Of a stretch of 60,000 bases of DNA, positions 23,745 through 35,500 are shown one piece after another. Under the pieces are notes generated by a model. The model was given only the letters and a program-made list of their open reading frames with translations, was not told the DNA's origin and ran no database searches. Numbering within the stretch: position 1 is the stretch's first letter; each line of letters begins with the position of its first letter. The stretch lies in the NCBI GenBank assembly GCA_914767715.1, contig OU612070.1:26278025-26338024 (forward strand), read 5' to 3'. Source of the stretch: Membranipora membranacea (taxonomy: Eukaryota; Bryozoa; Gymnolaemata; Cheilostomatida; Membraniporidae). The translations under genes were made by a program, and so were the position numbers.

Positions 23745-25440
23745 CTTGCAGGATAGCCTTGTGACATAGTCTATCTCTGCAGCACAGCAGTGGTGGCGCT
23801 GCCTTCCATCAAGAAAGGCAACTCCTAGGGTTCAAGGTTATGAGATATCAAAACCAGTGTTCCATTTTGGTCCAAATATTTCCAAATTATGGGTTTCCAT
23901 TGTTTTTCCAATTTTGGTACTCAGACTAGGTGAATTAGTTCAAGCCCTATGCTGCAGAGACGAACGTATGCCTCAACAGTTCGCACATGCGCAGACTGAG
24001 TTGTTGTAGTTACCAGAGCGCCCCCTGGTGACTCACGCTGACCTTGACATATTATGTATTTTATAATTTCCGGATACTAAAGAGTTAGCCTTTGAGCTTT
24101 CAAAACGACAAGAAGGGATTTTGGTAGCCCGTTCCCTAAATAGTTTCAGCAGAGAGTCTTTCCTGTCCACGTGACTTGAAAAAGGAGGTCACTTGAAATT
24201 TGGAGAGATTATCTTTCTCTAAGAACCTGCAGCTATTTCTACATTATCTTGCTATTCCTTGTTTAAATATATATTTATCACCTCAGTGGATTAGTGAGAT
24301 TGGTTGTGGTATTTCTTAGAACTCAAATGCAACTTAAAACTGTTTGGAACTTGGCATATATACTTACTTAGTAATAATAATTGAACACTGCTGGCATGGA
24401 GATCATCTTGTTCTGATGAAATTATTGAAAGAAAGATGATGTTCATTTTATTCTTTTGTGCATATCGATGGGTAGTAGCATATCATCACGATTTGCTGTC
24501 CTGACAAAATATGGACCCGTCCCATGATTGTAGCTCACAGTCACATCCTTGGATAAATCTTAGTTGTATGTATGTATTACTAACTTGATATAATTATTGA
24601 TTGACAAAAAAAGGATCATCATGACCTGAGGATAAAGAAAGTTGCTACACTAGTTTACTAGTTAGTAGTATACCATAGTAAATATATCGATTTTCTCAAG
24701 ATGTGCATTGAATATGGTATGTTTTCCTATATAATAAGTAAGGGAGAGGTTGGTTAGTTCCATCAGCTAATGGAGTGGTGGTAGTGGAATACTACAACTC
24801 AATTATTAGACCACCATGCTGGTGTAGATGACTCCTTATCTATCCAACGTCGCAGTGTATTCATTCTACTGGACGGAGGTTAGATAAGGGCCTATCACAC
24901 ACAAAGAGCGTCAGTTCATTCAACCAATTCCAATAAGTCTATCATTTGTAAGTTGGCTTTCAAAGATCTGTTGAGCTAGCTTGGGACACATTATATGGGA
25001 TGCTTGATATGTCATTTCTTGCCATCAGTGTATGGTATGTTGATTCCTGTTGAACCTAAGCAATGTGTTAGATGATCAACGATCTTTAGTAAGCTGTTGT
25101 TCTGAAAAAGCCAGTCGTGATATGAAGGGTCTGCTTCAACGCCCTAGTGCTATGTCTGAAAGGGACCGAGACCGTTGTGATCAAACTACAAGGAACAGAG
25201 AGAACATTTCAGGTCAGCGATTGTCACCCTGTTGTTGTAGGCTCCTGAGATAACTGATTTTTTCTTTGTCTTGTGTGTGAATCACTGTACTACCAATCTG
25301 CTTGCAGAAAAGTCTTAGAGCAGAACTACTCCTGTAGCACAGGGCTGCGGTGCTGCCTTCATCAATCGAGATGTCTCGTATATTACAAGAACATGGGATA
25401 TCAAGACTGGGTTCATTGTGTCCGAGTACTCAATACCAAT
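23745..25440 (+). repeat. diverged repeat pair (23745-23880 and 25300-25440)
   Basis: Both copies contain TCTGCTTGCAG, then a GCAGCACAG/GTAGCACAG block, GGTG(G)CGCTGCCTTC/GCGGTGCTGCCTTC, ATCAA, and a GA(G/T)ATCAA(A/G)AC...GTTC block in the same order. Remnants of a repeat family of unknown type. Confidence 0.45.
25055..25213 (+). other. exon-like open frame, unassigned
   Basis: Begins after a CTAAG acceptor-like site and ends at ATTTCAG|GTCAGC, a fair donor. It reads NVLDDQRSLVSCCSEKASRD and continues with SERDRDRC. No ATG exon or downstream partner was identified, and I recognise no family. It could be chance. Confidence 0.15.
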
Positions 25441-26372
25441 GGGGCAATAGTTTTCCAATTAAGCTTAGCTATGAACTCGATCGAGGTTTATACTGCACAA
25501 ATCCAGCTCTTGTAAATATAACTTGTTTTCGGAATATTTTAAGCTTTGTTGAGACACTTGAAATGAAATGCCTTGGAACAAGTTTTTCATTATTGGGCAA
25601 AGAACTGTGAGTGGCTTCTGGGCCGGTATAATAGATTATGATTGATAGACTCGCCACATGGTGATTGTCTGCCCAGTAGGTCAAATGCAGAATATCACTA
25701 GCTAGCACTAATTTACATTAAAGACAAATACTTGACCCGCATAAGCTCTTTGCTTGAGTGGCATAGTTTCCCCTTTGCTGCATCCAATATTCAAAATTGA
25801 TAAAGTAATAAATGATAGTTCATAGCTCTATCACAAATCAGCTGCATTCTGTGAAATAATTAGCACATAGTTGGGCCCATTTTCTCTGATGTTACTTTCA
25901 ATGCTCCTTTGTTCACTGTCTTATTGTTACTTAACTTAATAATAAAATGTGCAATATCATCTGTGATAGTAGGAATATATTAAATAAAAACAGATTAATA
26001 ACCATTTAATGATAATATATTCAACACGAATGTCAGAAACTGAAACCAATTAATCATGAAACATTCCTTGTTAAAATTAGGAAGGTCAAAATTTAGGTTT
26101 TTAAAATATCAGGATTTTGGGACAATTTTGTAGTTTGAAGTGCTTTTTTCTCATAAACCTCCAGGAGATGAAGAGTAAAATAACAGTTATTGTTTTATAA
26201 TTGGGATCTGATTTTGACCAAGCTTTTATGATAATCATGTTGATATTTAAACTTCTATAAGCCATTTCAGGCACAACAACAATTCACCATGAAAATCGTC
26301 CTAAATGGAGGTGACTAAAAAGTGAGTCCTAAACTAAAAAAACTAAACTAAAAAAAAAGTCCTAAACTAAAA

Positions 26373-26550
26373 AGTGAGTGACAACAAAATGCTACAACCA
26401 GCGATCCGGGCACAGTTCAAGCACTGAAACAACTCTATGGGCGCAGTACAGATTGTTGTACTCTACTTGATATTCATCAGAATTATAGAGTTGTTTCAGT
26501 GCTTGAACTGTGCCTGGATCGCTGGTTGTAGCATTCTGTTGTCACTCACT
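26373..26550. repeat. long palindrome: 66-bp arms, 64/66 identical
   Basis: Left arm 26373-26438 and right arm 26485-26550 are reverse complements with two mismatches, separated by 46 bp. The arms start AGTGAGTGACAACA and include AGCGATCC(G/A)GGCACAGTT. High arm identity points to a young foldback element or recent inverted duplication. A related motif builds the palindrome at 53838-53971. Confidence 0.85.
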
Positions 26551-29517
26551 TTCCGCTGCCCTTACATTATGAAATGTCACTACCAGGACTCCCTGCACAA
26601 TTTGAGCACTATTGTTGGGGCTTTGTCCCAAACTCCCTGCATCCATAGAACCAGGGAGTTTGGTGTGCGTGTCTCCCTGTGAGGTGATGTTCACTAATTG
26701 TGCAGAAATGTAGGAGTTGCCCTGTCTTTTTGTGGGAGAAGACAACAAATTCATAGACAAGTTATACACAGGTATATCTGCTAACATCAGGGAGTTTGGC
26801 CCCAAACTCTCTGTTAACAGTGAGTTTGGGACTCACTGCAGCTAACACCTTGGAGTTTTGTCCCCAACTCCCTACACTCACTGGCTGAGCACTTGTGTTG
26901 ATGTGTCGATTGATTAATGCCTGGAGGCAGGGAGAATTCTCCCTGCTGGAGGGCTTGAACTTGAAATTCTTTCATCAACTTTATTTTTCCCATATCACTT
27001 TTAAGGTAGCGTGAGCCCCCAGCCAGATACTCTGCGGCTGCAATGAAACGGAACTTTTAGTTTATCAACAGATGATATATATTTAATTCAACGTAACATT
27101 TAACATATTAAACTGTATACTTGGGTATTAAAATTACTGCAATTTACATTTACGCTATATGAGGAGGCTATTTGAGGTCTAAAGTGGATGCGAGCGGGAA
27201 ATTGTGCCATTCCATTCTTGGAGCGTTTGATCATGGAATGCTATAGTTGTCTGAAATCTACATCATTTGATAGGTTAATAATAACACGGACGTGAGCAGT
27301 CCTATCTATGAAGTCCGAAGATTTTCTGGACAATGCAATGATCTAGAAATAATACTTGCTAGTTTAACCATTGCTATCTCCGACATATTTAACATTTTTA
27401 CATGTTATTCTAAACTCTAGCATTCATGTATCCTTTGACTTATCATATTACAGAAAAGTAAATTACCCTTCTCTTTCACAGCATGTGTTTTGATGATGGG
27501 AATAACCAATCAATCACATAAGCTCACTGGCAGCCGTGGGAGTGAGAGGGACAAAATATTCAGAAGAAGAGCGATCAATGATATCTATAAATAGTGGGAG
27601 CTGGTGACCCTTGTCCTGGTTATACCATTTTGGCACAAGAATAGAAAATTAAGATCATTGACAAGTTAGAGATGTGTACTGACAGCTGATTGTGGGTGGG
27701 TGATAAATAAGGGCGCCTCTCACTTGTAACCTTCCTCAAGGCTATTCAGTATTCATTACCAAATTCTTGGTCTGTGCCTGTGGTGTCAGATTAAAATCCA
27801 TATTTTAAATTTTTTTTAACCACAGCCAGCCATTTAACAACTGCTAAAAAATTTAAACAACAGAGATAATCCTGTAACAACAACCTGTTGTGATATGTAG
27901 GTGACAATAAATAACCAAAACAAATCAAATCTGAATACGAAATCCAGTAAATCCATTATATTTGGTACTCATCTAATAGCCGCAGCTATGTTGAACTATA
28001 GTACCATTAGATGAATGCTGTATAACAATTCTCATTGTATCACTTCTATTCATACAGTATAAAGACTATTGATTAATGTCACAAAGCCTTGAGCGAGACT
28101 AGAGAGTATTTGTTGGGTGTTGCTAGTGCCGACTGATCTGCTGTTGGCCGCTGCAGCTCTTGTCACACACTAGTAATACACTATAGTTATATGATACAGT
28201 CATATACATAGATGAGAGCGTAAAGAGACGTGCGCTTATTTATGTCTAGCGCTTTGGATGACCGACAGAGGATACTGATCACTGATGATCACTATATATT
28301 AGAGGACATCTGATACAAACTGACACGGGGATTACAAGTCGCTCTGTTTGCTATCCGCTTCAATCAAGAGATGTTAATGTGAGTAAAACGCAATTGATGC
28401 TGCAATTTTTGTTTCAATTGCATTATCCACATGTAGATCGATGAGCACCTTGGGTAGGTATTAACTGCATCTGTACACATCGAATCATGAGTCGGGTCGG
28501 GTCAAAATTTGACACCTTCACACAAATTTGAGTACCAATATAAAACAATAACTGCTCAGGTTAACAATTTTTTGGAATTTTATAAACTCTTACATACTCT
28601 ACATAAACTATTACATTGCATTCAATTATAGTGTAGGTACATAGTCATTATAAGCGATATCGGAGCTGTTGATATATGATTGACTATAATTATAGTTTTA
28701 CAATGATAAATAATAAGCTTGATTACAATTACTAATTACAGTCGTTTGCTACTGGGCACAGTAGCTTAGCTTTCTGTTATACTAATGTGCTGTAATGTTT
28801 ATTGTGGTTATGGTGTAGTTGGTAGTGAGCACTTGTACTTCAGGTTAAAGCTTTTGCTCAGGCTACCATTGCACTGTTGGCCTTTATTTTCGAACTGGCT
28901 AGACGAGGGGATAGATCTAGATGACAGGCAAACTGCATTCTCTGTGCTGGAATATCATTCGATTGGCTCGGCTAAGCCTGAGATCTTCAAACTTTTTTTA
29001 TAGGACTGGTTTATAGGACTCTGGGATTTTGAACATCATATTTTCATCTTCAACTGTATTGTTTGTAACATAAGCATTTTGCTGCAAAAGGCTCTAAGGT
29101 GACTAGAAAAGAATTAGTAGAATGTTTACCTTGTGTCTGCCAAGCATGTAGTGACTTGAGGTGACAGAAGTAAAAGAAAAAATGTTGTAGACAAAGTGAT
29201 TTCCCACAACAAAGAATGCAAGGACACAGCTTGAATGAACTAATTTTATTTTTTGCACAGCTTATGCCAATTTGATTGCTTAGTACCGTTATAATTACTG
29301 GTCTCTTGTTTTGTTTGATGGCTCCTATGCCTGTGACGTGTATTTGTGGATGTGGTCACTGGTTTAATGGCTTACATTGTAGTGCTGCTGTGATGTGGTC
29401 ATAACCTAACAGTACACCTGTCACCCCGCTGTCACCCACTTAAAAAGGTAGAGACTTGTATATCACAATCTATCAACACTGAGAATCTCTCGACCAGATC
29501 AACAAACAGGAGCGGAA

Positions 29518-32500
29518 ATGTTCAAGTGCCTTCACTGCATGTTTGCTGAGAAGAGATTTCTGATATGTTTCGGAGTTCTGTACGCGATGTCTGTCATAAC
29601 TCTGCTTCATAAAACCTCTGTCATGGGTGAGTTCTATCTTACACTATAAGAGCCCATAGGGCTATCATCATATATACATCTTCCCATCATATCAAGCCAT
29701 CCTAGACGAGACTGTAGAGGCTTTACCTCCTAGACGAGACTGTAGAGAGAGGCTTTACCTCCTAGACGAGACTGTAGAGAGAGGCTTTACCTCCTAGACC
29801 AGACTGTAGAGGCTTTACCTCCTAGACCAGACTGTAGAGGCTTTACCTCCTAGCCCCAACTTGTCAAGGAAAGGCGGGAAATAAAGTGCCCTAAAAGTGC
29901 TTTATTTCAATAATCCATGTTTGAAGCAGGTCATTTGGGACTTCCATTTCCTATTTATGTACATTAAATCGCTTTGGAGGCAAACCCCACAGGAGGAGGA
30001 GGAGGAGGAGCTGTCAGCACTCCAACTTGTATTATCTCTACCCCAGAGGAATTTACAATTTTTTCATAAATATGGCCCTAAAAATAATCATCGAAACAAA
30101 CCTAATAAACACTCACACAAGTACTCCGGATACTGGTTGCAAGGGAGGCCATCCCTCGGTTCATGAGTCGTTTCACCTGTCAGGGTGCCCCTATTGCTAA
30201 TTTCAAAGTCATTCACTTTTGAAAGGAGACTATTTAGGCATCGATAGTCTCTAATTTGAGTGGAACATCAGTTTGGCATAGCTTAGGACTAGCGGGTACC
30301 TCAAAGAATGTGGTTTACCTTCAAAAATCTTTGAAACTGAAGCTCGCAACTAATGTACCTAGATCACGCACACAAATATGTACAACATTGCCCAACGCCT
30401 TATTAAGTCCATGGGGATTTCCACTTGACACTTTACGTAACATGCCACTGGTAAGCTAGGGGGAAACTTGCATTTTTTTCTCGTTTTCACCGATGTCTAA
30501 GAGCCTCATAAGACTGTTCCATCAGGGAGGGTAGGACATTCGTCCTTCATCCCTGGTTCCACCAGAGTTATCAAGTTAAAAACTAGACTAGCGCTCCTAT
30601 CCTAATCTCACTCCTAACCCATCTCATGACAGCTCTCATCTATCATCGGCTCCTCAAATCATACTTTTATAGACTCTTATCCACTGTTAACAACAATACA
30701 TGCATCCTGGAAAACTTTAATTTTGATTGCAAGAATGCCTCATAACTCACACCAATGAACTAAACCTAAGGTTTAGTTCATTGCTCACACCACTGTGTCA
30801 ATGGATTTTGCTTTGTTACGCAAATAAGCACATTGGGGTATGGTACTGTTTGTTACATTTAAATATTATTAAAAATAGCTGATTGATTGAGATGAAAAGA
30901 AATTAATTGGCATTGGGATCCAAAAAGTTCAAACCCAGCACTCTGATATACAATTGCATCCTACTTTTATGGATAATCAATGATGTCGCATAGATAGAAA
31001 ATAAACAATACTCGTCAATGGGCCACTGCGTCTGCTTCATCTTGTATTTATTTGTGGGATTGACAACCTGATCCTAAACATTCTGGCGTTATGATGGTGA
31101 TCCCTCTTTTTGTCTATGATCACCTCACCGAGATCTTGACCCTCCAAGGTCTGCATCCTCCTGTACAAGGAGTATCCCTGACTACTTGGCTGTAAATCTC
31201 ACACACATCAGCTTATCTTTCATCTTCTCCTGTCCTCAGCTATGTCACAGCTTCATCCTGAACTCATCCTTTTAAACAGCAGCAGCTGCTGTAACTCATC
31301 AAAAAACATGTGAGTTAGGTGGTGTGATGACAGAGAGGTTAATAAGTGACGGGCTGGATAGTTGGCAAGGGTAATTCATCTATCGCTGTTGTTAACACTC
31401 TACCATGCAGTAAATGGCGGCCATGATACAGTAAATGGCGGCCATGATACAGTAAATGGCGGCCATGATACAGTAAATGGCGGCCATGATACAGTAAATG
31501 GCGGCCATGATACAGTGAATGGCGGCCATGATACAGTAAATGGCGGCCATGATACAGTAAATGGCGGCCATGTTACAGTAAATTGAACAGTTAGTTTCTA
31601 TTCTACTCTAATCTTGTTGTCTGCAATTATGGATTAATTTGTCTGTGACACTGAACACTGCTGTAATAAATAGCTTTACCTGAGTGACATTAGCTGGACA
31701 GTAAAGCCCAAGGGATAAATAGAGTAAATATCATTAATGTAAGGTTTGACTATTGAACTATTTAGACATTCGTTTCCTATATTCAGTCCTTTTATTATAT
31801 GTCAATACCAATCAATTATAAACCATGTATACTAACTAATTAAAACGTATGAAGAGAATTTTTTTGAATGCTATCCTTTACTGTTTTATGGATTTAGTTT
31901 TCCTACTCCGATCCAATTTTCAGTTTATGAAGATGGTAAATAAACCTTGATATGTAAGGTAATAAGACCATTCTCCTGCCTGACATATTGCCTGCACTCT
32001 AGGCATTTAACTCCCTCTCTAGGGAGAAAGTGTTCATTGCTCTTGGGATGTGTATTTTTGTTTTCTGAATTACCTCAAGCGACTAATGTTTTGGCATATT
32101 TGATTTGGGCAGCCACGTCAAAACAGGTCATGAACAGCATCAGCAATATTGATGAATTAATGATGTCATCACTTATCCATTCATTTGTGTCGTGACATAT
32201 ATTCTGAAAGCCTCATTTCAAGTGATTTACAGCAAAATAGTGATCAAAATCTGTCTGCTCTGTGGCGCATGACCAGAGTTTTCTATCCAAAGTGTGGTGT
32301 CTAAATACCAAGTCTTTGCTTCTGAATTTCTACAGTTAACTTGAAAGCGGTGCTATAAATTTATTACATTTAATTAGGGCCATTATGTAATTTAAATTAC
32401 ACGCTGCTTTGATTGTTTGGTTGAACCTTAGCTCTGTCTACACGACATACTCAAACTATGTAAGTTACTCGGCCAATAAACCACAAATATTCGACCTCAT

Positions 32501-35500
32501 ACACATTAATCAGGTCGAGCCAATCTGTATTTATAGGAGGAGGGAGGAATGTGGAGAGGGAGGCAGGTAGGATCTTTGAATGCCAGGTTCTTTCCAAATG
32601 GAAGTGTTTCTTTTGGTAGATTATAATGGGGATTGAATGAAACTGTGATTCCCTGCCATCCTTCAAACTCATTGGCATCCACCATTGTGGGCGTGACTTC
32701 ATCTTGAGCCTTTGTAGTGTAGTACCGTCGTAGCTGTTGCAGCCTAGCGCAATAATAGCTAGGATGACCGGCCCAACCCATAAAAAGATTGCGGACATCC
32801 ATAATTATAATCGCTGCATTCTCTGGATGTGAAAACCATTTTTATCAGCTACAGGCAGTGATGTCGGACCCTCGATTTCATTCTTGTTGTGACTATAAAG
32901 TTTAACGTATATTCTTCTTTAGCCTCATTCGGAGACTAGAAAAAAAACAATATGTGAGCAAAATTCCAACGTTTGTCTACTGAGAGCGGCGGCATGCATC
33001 TATCAATAGTGTGGCCATGAATTAATCTCAAAAAAAGTATCTTTATTAAATTAATAATGGAAAACCTGAGTCTGCCAGGGCACAAAGTGTCTGGGTTAGG
33101 TATAGTTACAAGCACTGGCTCGTTGACTTCTAGCTCAATCCCCGAAAGCCAAGTCTGTCTGGAGAACACAAGTTCAGCGCCTTTATAAAAACGTCGATAC
33201 AATTTCAGATATCGGTATTTGATATGCTAGTTATGTCTCTGGATCATAAATTAACAAAGACAATAAAAGTTACCAAGTTTTCTCCTTTTGGTGTTTAAAC
33301 GTGTTGTTAATTCACAGTAAGCAAATCCTTAGAGTTTAAACTAATTTTCAATGACATTCTAGGGGTTTAAAACATGCATTGATCGTTTCGTTTATTTATT
33401 TATGGTTTTTGAGATTTCATGAGGTCATGTGAGTTAAATTACAGTACAGTTTATCGTATTGTTAGATATTTTTGCATCTTCAATGATTTAGTATTTATAA
33501 TCTTAGGTATCATGACTGATTACTTGAAGGTGTAGGGTAACAGCTAGCCTGTCGTTACATGCTTTGTTGGTGAGGGGTTGATATCCATCCCCCCCTCCCA
33601 ACCAACAAACCTAGAGACAGGCTACAGCTAGGTACTGATCAAAATAGACTTGGGCAACTATTACTGTAATTTAGGTCATTCAGGTAAACCATCACACATT
33701 TATTGTGATAATGTACCATAATCTTTGATAATGCACCATAATATAATCTTTGATATACATACATCATGATGGGTGCAGACTAAGTCATACATTGATACAA
33801 TAACTGCTGAAAATAGGCCAAGTAAATATTTTCCTTTTCAATGCCTCACATCTCTCATCAAACATTACAATGTACAGTATTGGCTGAGCAAATAATCACA
33901 GGCTCTGATTAATGTACACAACTAGATTACCAGTTCTCTGCTGTGTCCAGCCAAGGAGTTAGTATCTTAGGTCCAACCTACAAGGGAATACCATAGACTT
34001 AATACACTAGTATGTACTTAGTAGATTGAGTCTCTGGGGAATACCAACACTGACTGCATCGGCCCACCCATAAACATAAGAGATACTATATATATGTTTA
34101 TGCCCCCCCCCCCCGTCAGCTAATCGGCATAGCACTTTTTGTACCCCGTGATGCCAATGACCCTTTTGAACACCAAGGATATCAAAGTATATTTTAATAT
34201 CTTTGATGAAATCACAGAGTAAAGATATAACCTTACTCTGTTGTGGTGATATGTTGTAACATACTGGTAGCTAATATCCACGTAGAATATCCACATAGAA
34301 TATCCACGATTGATTATCGCATGAATGTATCATTTGGTATTGTTTACTTTACACAGAATCCGATATGGATTTGATAGAAGCTGAAAAAGTCACTCTAAGA
34401 AGGCATCCTCGGCTACCATCAGATGATGCAGACTCAAACGTGACAACGAGCAAACAGAAACAATTATCAGGGCAACCGACCCCTAAGAAGTCTGACGGGG
34501 TAAAACAAAATATACCATCAGGTAAGTTTCACAATAGCCTGTCTTGACAAGCTTTGTTCTTTGAGGGGTTTCCCCCCTCCCCCCCCCCCACCGAACAAAG
34601 CTTGCCAAGACGATTAGGCTAGTTTCACAAGCGATAATGGCAATAGGAGAAAATGTGTGGAATTTAGAATTCTATCGGCTTATTGTGCAGACATAGTCTC
34701 GTTCCTATGACCATTTGTCTTGTTCTGGGTTTGCTGCCTGGGGCAGAGACTGTGAGAGAATTAAGAAAATTACTCTGTCTCGCCATCGTCTACAATTAGT
34801 CTTGCTTGTCCACTCGCTTTTTAAGCCTTAAATGTGTGAGTAGAAATCCTTGGGGACTACTCGATAATGTGACATGTCAATTATGTGATATTGTTCTAGT
34901 CTACTCTATTGAACATTTTCTGAGCCACAAATACTCGGGTCGATCCAATCAGTTATTTTTAAAATACCGGCACTTCATCCAACAACACAGCCATACTCAA
35001 TAAAACGGACATACTCAATAAAGCCATACTCAACAACACGAGCATATTCAATGAAACGGCCATACTCCATAACCTCAAGAGCCTACTAAGTGTGACAATC
35101 ATAACCACTTGTTCTCAATAACCATCGAGTTTGACTGCCTCATGTAGTATCTAATTTTTGCTTTTTGGTAAAAATAACCAGGATTGATTGCAGAAATCAG
35201 GCAAGCTCATGTTGTCAGTTCAGGTCTAGTCGGGAGTAAGCTTGATTGTCAGAAGCTACCCGCCCCTGTATTCTTACAGCCAGGGACGATGCCCCTCACA
35301 GCGCTGCACAGTTTCCCAGGGTCTGGTAACACCTGGGTCAGAGTACTGCTAGCCAGCCTTACAGGTAAGTCGTCATCAGTATCAGTATCATCAATGCAGG
35401 TGCTCTAAACTATAAATGGCCTATCTTAGACCAAGTTTGGTCCAATTGCCTGCATTCCGAGTTGCTCCTGATCCACTGGCCACTGGTCCACTGGCCTTTG

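Larger units (their letters stand above)
22601..29517. other. gene-poor interval between KIF6 and the sulfotransferase
   Basis: The missing first KIF6 exon should lie here on the minus strand, but I could not find a match for the kinesin beta-1 strand. Contents seen: a diverged repeat pair (about 23745-23880 and 25300-25440), a lone exon-like frame at 25055-25213, a 178-bp palindrome at 26373-26550, and short repeated blocks built on GGGAGTTTGG/CCAAACTCCC between 26590 and 26880. Confidence 0.5.

Noticed and set aside
31362-31586. 74-codon frame that reads like a signal peptide followed by VNGGHDT repeats
   Set aside because: It starts at a TTG, not an ATG. The repeat part is an intronic 21-bp minisatellite and there is no partner exon.
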